A stretch of DNA of 8,997 bases, from contig JAEYYL010000367.1 in the NCBI GenBank assembly GCA_023430825.1, forward strand, positions 1 through 8,997, written 5' to 3'. This document shows, piece by piece, positions 6,875 through 8,997 of the stretch (positions are counted from its first letter, which is position 1; each line of letters opens with the position of its first letter). Origin of the DNA: Verrucomicrobiota bacterium. GTDB lineage: Bacteria > Verrucomicrobiota > Verrucomicrobiia > Opitutales > Opitutaceae. A program made the position numbers and the translations under genes. The notes under the pieces are model-generated. The model was not told the origin of the DNA and searched no databases. It saw nothing but the letters and a program-made list of their open reading frames with translations.

Positions 6875-7123
6875 TTACCCGCCGTGGGTTTCCGATTTCT
6901 CCCAGTTGGCAAAAGCCTCCGGCCAGTCGCGTTCGGCGGCGAAGAAGACATCGGGCCAGCCCTTTCTGATCAGGGCGGCGGCGGTGTCCTCATCGAGTTG
7001 CGACAGGTATTCCGCCACGACGGCGCAGCGATCCTGCCAGTCGCCGGTGTAAACGGCGCGTGCCCAGCCCTGCATGCGGCGGAGGTTGTTGTTACTCAAA
7101 GCAGTCTTGGATTCTTGATTCAT
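6875..7123 (-). CDS. Small Trp-rich hypothetical protein (82 aa)
   Basis: I do not recognise this protein. It is 82 residues long, soluble, with no signal peptide or membrane segment and no Cys pair for metal binding. A polar Asn/Ser-rich start (to about residue 13) leads into a helix-forming body (about 14-77) with five Trp (20, 29, 56, 67, 74), many Ala and several acidic residues; WARAVYTGDWQDRC (20-33) and GWPDVFFAAERDWPEAFANW (55-74) are its most distinctive stretches. The amino-acid make-up looks like a real folded helical protein, not a chance reading frame, and no longer frame competes. No Shine-Dalgarno sequence precedes the ATG at 7123. It lies 256 bp after the aldo/keto reductase gene and is followed by a perfect hairpin, so it is probably its own transcription unit. 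Confidence 0.7.
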   Translation of the reverse strand: MNQESKTALSNNNLRRMQGWARAVYTGDWQDRCAVVAEYLSQLDEDTAAALIRKGWPDVFFAAERDWPEAFANWEKSETHGG

Positions 7124-7379
7124 GGTAATGGGATGGACGGCTTCGTCGCCCGGGTTGAACGAGGGAAGGAAGGAGCCGCCAGCGGACGCAGGCGGCGGCG
7201 CGGCTCGCGGAGAGGCGAGCGGGAGGGGAGTGATTCTCCGATCGGCGGACGTATCCGTGTCCGCGATACGAAGCTAATCGCGGGAAACGGATCGGGCCGG
7301 CCGATCGGCCGCGTCCGGGCAGACGGCGCGAAGCAGACTGTGAAAGGCGAGAAGGAGGGTCATCGGGCGGGGGCCGGAG
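7124..7379. other. Intergenic region with several small inverted repeats
   Basis: No gene is supported in these 256 bp. They contain a 6-bp hairpin GCTCGC/GCGAGC (7203-7208 and 7215-7220), two mutually exclusive hairpins (GCGGAC 7245-7250 with GTCCGC 7259-7264, or CGTATC 7250-7255 with GATACG 7265-7270), and a perfect 14-bp palindrome CGGCCGATCGGCCG at 7298-7311. On the minus strand this is the 3' flank of the aldo/keto reductase gene and the leader of the 82-residue gene, so terminator and promoter or leader structures are expected. I see no clear promoter boxes or T-run. Confidence 0.4.
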
Positions 7380-8327
7380 TCAGGCGGGGCGCAGTTCCAT
7401 GCGTTCGTCGGGGACGGACGTGACCTCGGCCAACGCCTCGATTTCGTCGTGGTCCAGCACGAGCCGGGTGGCGTGGGACAGGTCGTTCAGCTCGCGCGGG
7501 CTCGTCGTCGAGACGAGGGCGGAGCTCACCTCGGGCTGGCGCAACACCCAGGCGAGCGCGATGCGGGCGGGGGAAACGCCCCGCCGGTGGGCGAGGTCGG
7601 AAAGGACGGCGAGGACGGCGGCGTGCGGGCTGCCAGCCGGATACAGCCCGTCGAACGGCGCGGCCAGGCTGCCGCCGGCGAGCGGCGAGCGCGCCAGAAA
7701 GCCGAGGCGGTGTTCGCGGCACATGGCGAGCGCCTCGGCTTCGAACCGGGCGCGGGTGAGCAGCGAATAGCCGCCTTGCAGGGCTTCGAAACGGACGCGA
7801 TTGCGCGCGCTGGAGCGGTGCAGCGAGTCGACGATCCGCCACGGCGGAAAGTCACCGGCCACGGCGTAGCGCACCAGGCCGGCGCGGATCAGCCGGTCCA
7901 CGGCGTCGAGGACATCGTCGACCGGCAGCAGGCCTTCGTCCCAATCGCAGATCAACAGGTCGAGATGCCGGGTGCGCAACCGTTGGAGCGAGCGCTCGCA
8001 GGACTCGCGGATGGTGTTGGCGAAAGCGATGCTGCCGCCATGCGCGGGCCGAACGAATTTCACGCGGGTGGCCAGCACGACGCGGTCGCGCCCGATCGCG
8101 CGGGTTTCGCGCCAGCGGCCGACGACGTCCTCCGGAGCGGTTCCGATCGGCGGCAGCGCGTCGGCATTCGGGCAGAATCCGGGACTTTGGATGAAATTGC
8201 CGCCGGCCGCCTGATAGGTGTCGAGCAGCGCGAAGGCCGCCGCGTCGTCGACCCGTCCGAGCGGTGCCGTGCTCAGGCAGAGTTCCGCCACGTGCAGCTG
8301 GGTGCGGCCGAGGGTTCGTTGATTCAT
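7380..8327 (-). CDS. Aldo/keto reductase homologue lacking the catalytic tetrad
   Basis: This 315-residue protein has the aldo/keto reductase fold: an opening RTLGRTQLHVAELCL (4-18), the RESCERSLQRLRTRHLDLL segment (107-125), a strongly AKR-like SPLAGGSLA (214-222) and RIALAWVLRQPEV (255-267), and the cofactor phosphate-binding stretch VSTTSPREL (272-280). Active members use Asp, Tyr, Lys and His to reduce carbonyls with NADPH. By my alignment these positions here are Gln47 (FIQSPGFC), Cys52, Arg88 (LATRV) and Asp128 (LLICDWDE), so ordinary reductase chemistry seems unlikely although cofactor binding may remain. The start at 8327 matches family N termini, without a Shine-Dalgarno sequence. 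It follows the PAS gene by 16 bp and is the last gene of that set. It may be a binding or sensory protein or have unusual chemistry; function unknown. Confidence 0.85.
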   Translation of the reverse strand: MNQRTLGRTQLHVAELCLSTAPLGRVDDAAAFALLDTYQAAGGNFIQSPGFCPNADALPPIGTAPEDVVGRWRETRAIGRDRVVLATRVKFVRPAHGGSIAFANTIRESCERSLQRLRTRHLDLLICDWDEGLLPVDDVLDAVDRLIRAGLVRYAVAGDFPPWRIVDSLHRSSARNRVRFEALQGGYSLLTRARFEAEALAMCREHRLGFLARSPLAGGSLAAPFDGLYPAGSPHAAVLAVLSDLAHRRGVSPARIALAWVLRQPEVSSALVSTTSPRELNDLSHATRLVLDHDEIEALAEVTSVPDERMELRPA

Positions 8328-8343
8328 GGGCAGAGGTGACCGT

Positions 8344-8868
8344 TCAGACGGAACGCAATGGGGGAACGCGGCGCTCGCCGGTCGACGCGGGCCGTGCGGC
8401 TGCCCGCGCTTCGCCGTCCGCCCGATCGATCACGCCTTCGATGGCGACGAGCCGGCCGGCGGCGTCGAAGACGGGCGTGAACCGATCCTCGATGTTCACC
8501 CAGAGACCATGCGCCGCACGGATGAAGTAATCGACCGTCGCGCGGCTGCGATGCCGCACGGCGGAGCGGATGACGGCATCGACCCGCTCGCGATCGGCGG
8601 GCGCGATGAGCTCGGCGAACGCGACGCTTTCGTTGCGGATGAAGCGATGCGGATCGTAGCCGGTGAGATCGCGACAGCCGGAGCTGACGAACTCCATGGT
8701 CCAGGTTCTGTCATGCCGACGTCGATACACGAAGCCCCGGAGGTTTCCGATCAGCCGGGCCAGCGCCCGGGCACATTCGTCCCCGGACGCAAACGGGCCG
8801 GGGCTGCTGCGAAGCGGGATGGGGATCATGTCCGGAAGGCGGGAGGACGCGGGCGGTGGCGGACGCAT
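8344..8868 (-). CDS. Stand-alone PAS-domain protein (PAS_3 type)
   Basis: The 174-residue product is one PAS domain with short tails. The domain covers about 38-150 and follows the PAS_3 pattern: GFVYRRRHDRTWTMEFVSSG (45-64), CRDLTGYDPHRFI (65-77), FAELIAPADRERV (84-96), DYFIRAAHGLWVNIEDRFTPV (113-133) and GRLVAIEGVIDRADGEA (138-154). Such domains sense small ligands, redox state or light and normally pass the signal to a kinase, cyclase or regulator. Here the protein ends about 20 residues after the PAS core, just where an output domain would begin, so it must signal by association. There is no transmembrane segment. The ATG at 8868 lies 10 bp after the upstream stop; an ATG at 8829 would remove 13 Pro-rich residues and is equally possible, since neither has a Shine-Dalgarno sequence. 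It is co-directional with, and 16 bp before, the aldo/keto reductase homologue. Confidence 0.85.
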   Translation of the reverse strand: MRPPPPASSRLPDMIPIPLRSSPGPFASGDECARALARLIGNLRGFVYRRRHDRTWTMEFVSSGCRDLTGYDPHRFIRNESVAFAELIAPADRERVDAVIRSAVRHRSRATVDYFIRAAHGLWVNIEDRFTPVFDAAGRLVAIEGVIDRADGEARAAARPASTGERRVPPLRSV

Positions 8869-8878
8869 ACGAAGGCGG

Positions 8879-8997
8879 CTAACGCGCCGCGGCGAGCGCG
8901 ACGCCGGGCAGCGAATAGACCGATGAGGTTTCGGGGACCGCGGGGGTGACCTCGCGGATCTTGAGCTGGCGCACGCCGCCCGGCGTGGACCATTTCA
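8879..8997 (-). CDS. C-terminal end of an unidentified protein (partial)
   Basis: A minus-strand reading frame enters from beyond the right edge and ends at a TAG at 8879-8881. Only the last 38 residues are visible. They include WSTPGGVRQLKIREVTPAV, which could be a beta-strand-rich C terminus, and end LPGVALAAAR. This is too short for a family assignment. Its stop is 10 bp before the PAS gene start, and the spacing suggests one operon with the PAS and aldo/keto reductase genes. The frame has no competing stop across the visible 119 bases. Confidence 0.55.
   Translation of the reverse strand, partial: KWSTPGGVRQLKIREVTPAVPETSSVYSLPGVALAAAR

Noticed and set aside
7449..8339. Plus-strand frame of 296 codons opposite the aldo/keto reductase
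   Set aside because: Antisense shadow with no recognisable domain; the minus-strand frame carries the family motifs.
1..8997. CRISPR array, transposon ends, tRNA or rRNA
   Set aside because: I saw no regularly spaced direct repeats, transposase-like frames, terminal inverted repeats or cloverleaf sequences on either strand.

Overview
The window is GC-rich (roughly two thirds G+C) chromosomal DNA with densely packed bacterial genes. Most starts lack a Shine-Dalgarno sequence, and the gene set (secreted GH26 mannanase-like enzyme, SulP transporter, PdxJ, stand-alone PAS protein, divergent aldo/keto reductase) would fit a free-living polysaccharide-degrading heterotroph. My best guess is a verrucomicrobium of the Opitutaceae type. 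This rests on style and protein flavour only, as the window carries no rRNA or other phylogenetic marker.

Layout: (1) 75-1100, minus: a secreted GH26 glycoside hydrolase, followed by a convincing intrinsic terminator at 28-54. (2) 1101-1320: a divergent control region with several inverted repeats. (3) 1321-2988, plus: a SulP-family anion transporter with a C-terminal STAS domain. (4) 3209-4429 and 4426-5916, plus: an EntS-like (MFS_3) exporter overlapping by four bases an aldehyde dehydrogenase of the YneI/Sad succinate-semialdehyde dehydrogenase type; the two are probably translationally coupled. (5) 5917-5992: a convergent gap with terminator-like inverted repeats. (6) 5993-6745, minus: pdxJ, for vitamin B6 synthesis. 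(7) 6875-7123, minus: an unrecognised 82-residue Trp-rich protein, separated from pdxJ by a perfect 11-bp hairpin. (8) 7124-7379: a gap with several small inverted repeats and no gene. (9) 7380-8997, minus: a tight three-gene set, in transcription order an unidentified gene entering from beyond the window (only its last 38 residues visible), a one-domain PAS protein, and an aldo/keto reductase homologue.

Most of the window is ordinary metabolism and transport. The least ordinary part is the last operon: the aldo/keto reductase keeps the overall fold signature but appears to have lost all four residues of the catalytic tetrad, and it sits 16 bp after a PAS protein that has no output domain. 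I see no mobile element, CRISPR array, tRNA or rRNA, and no clear evidence for a new defence or biosynthetic system.
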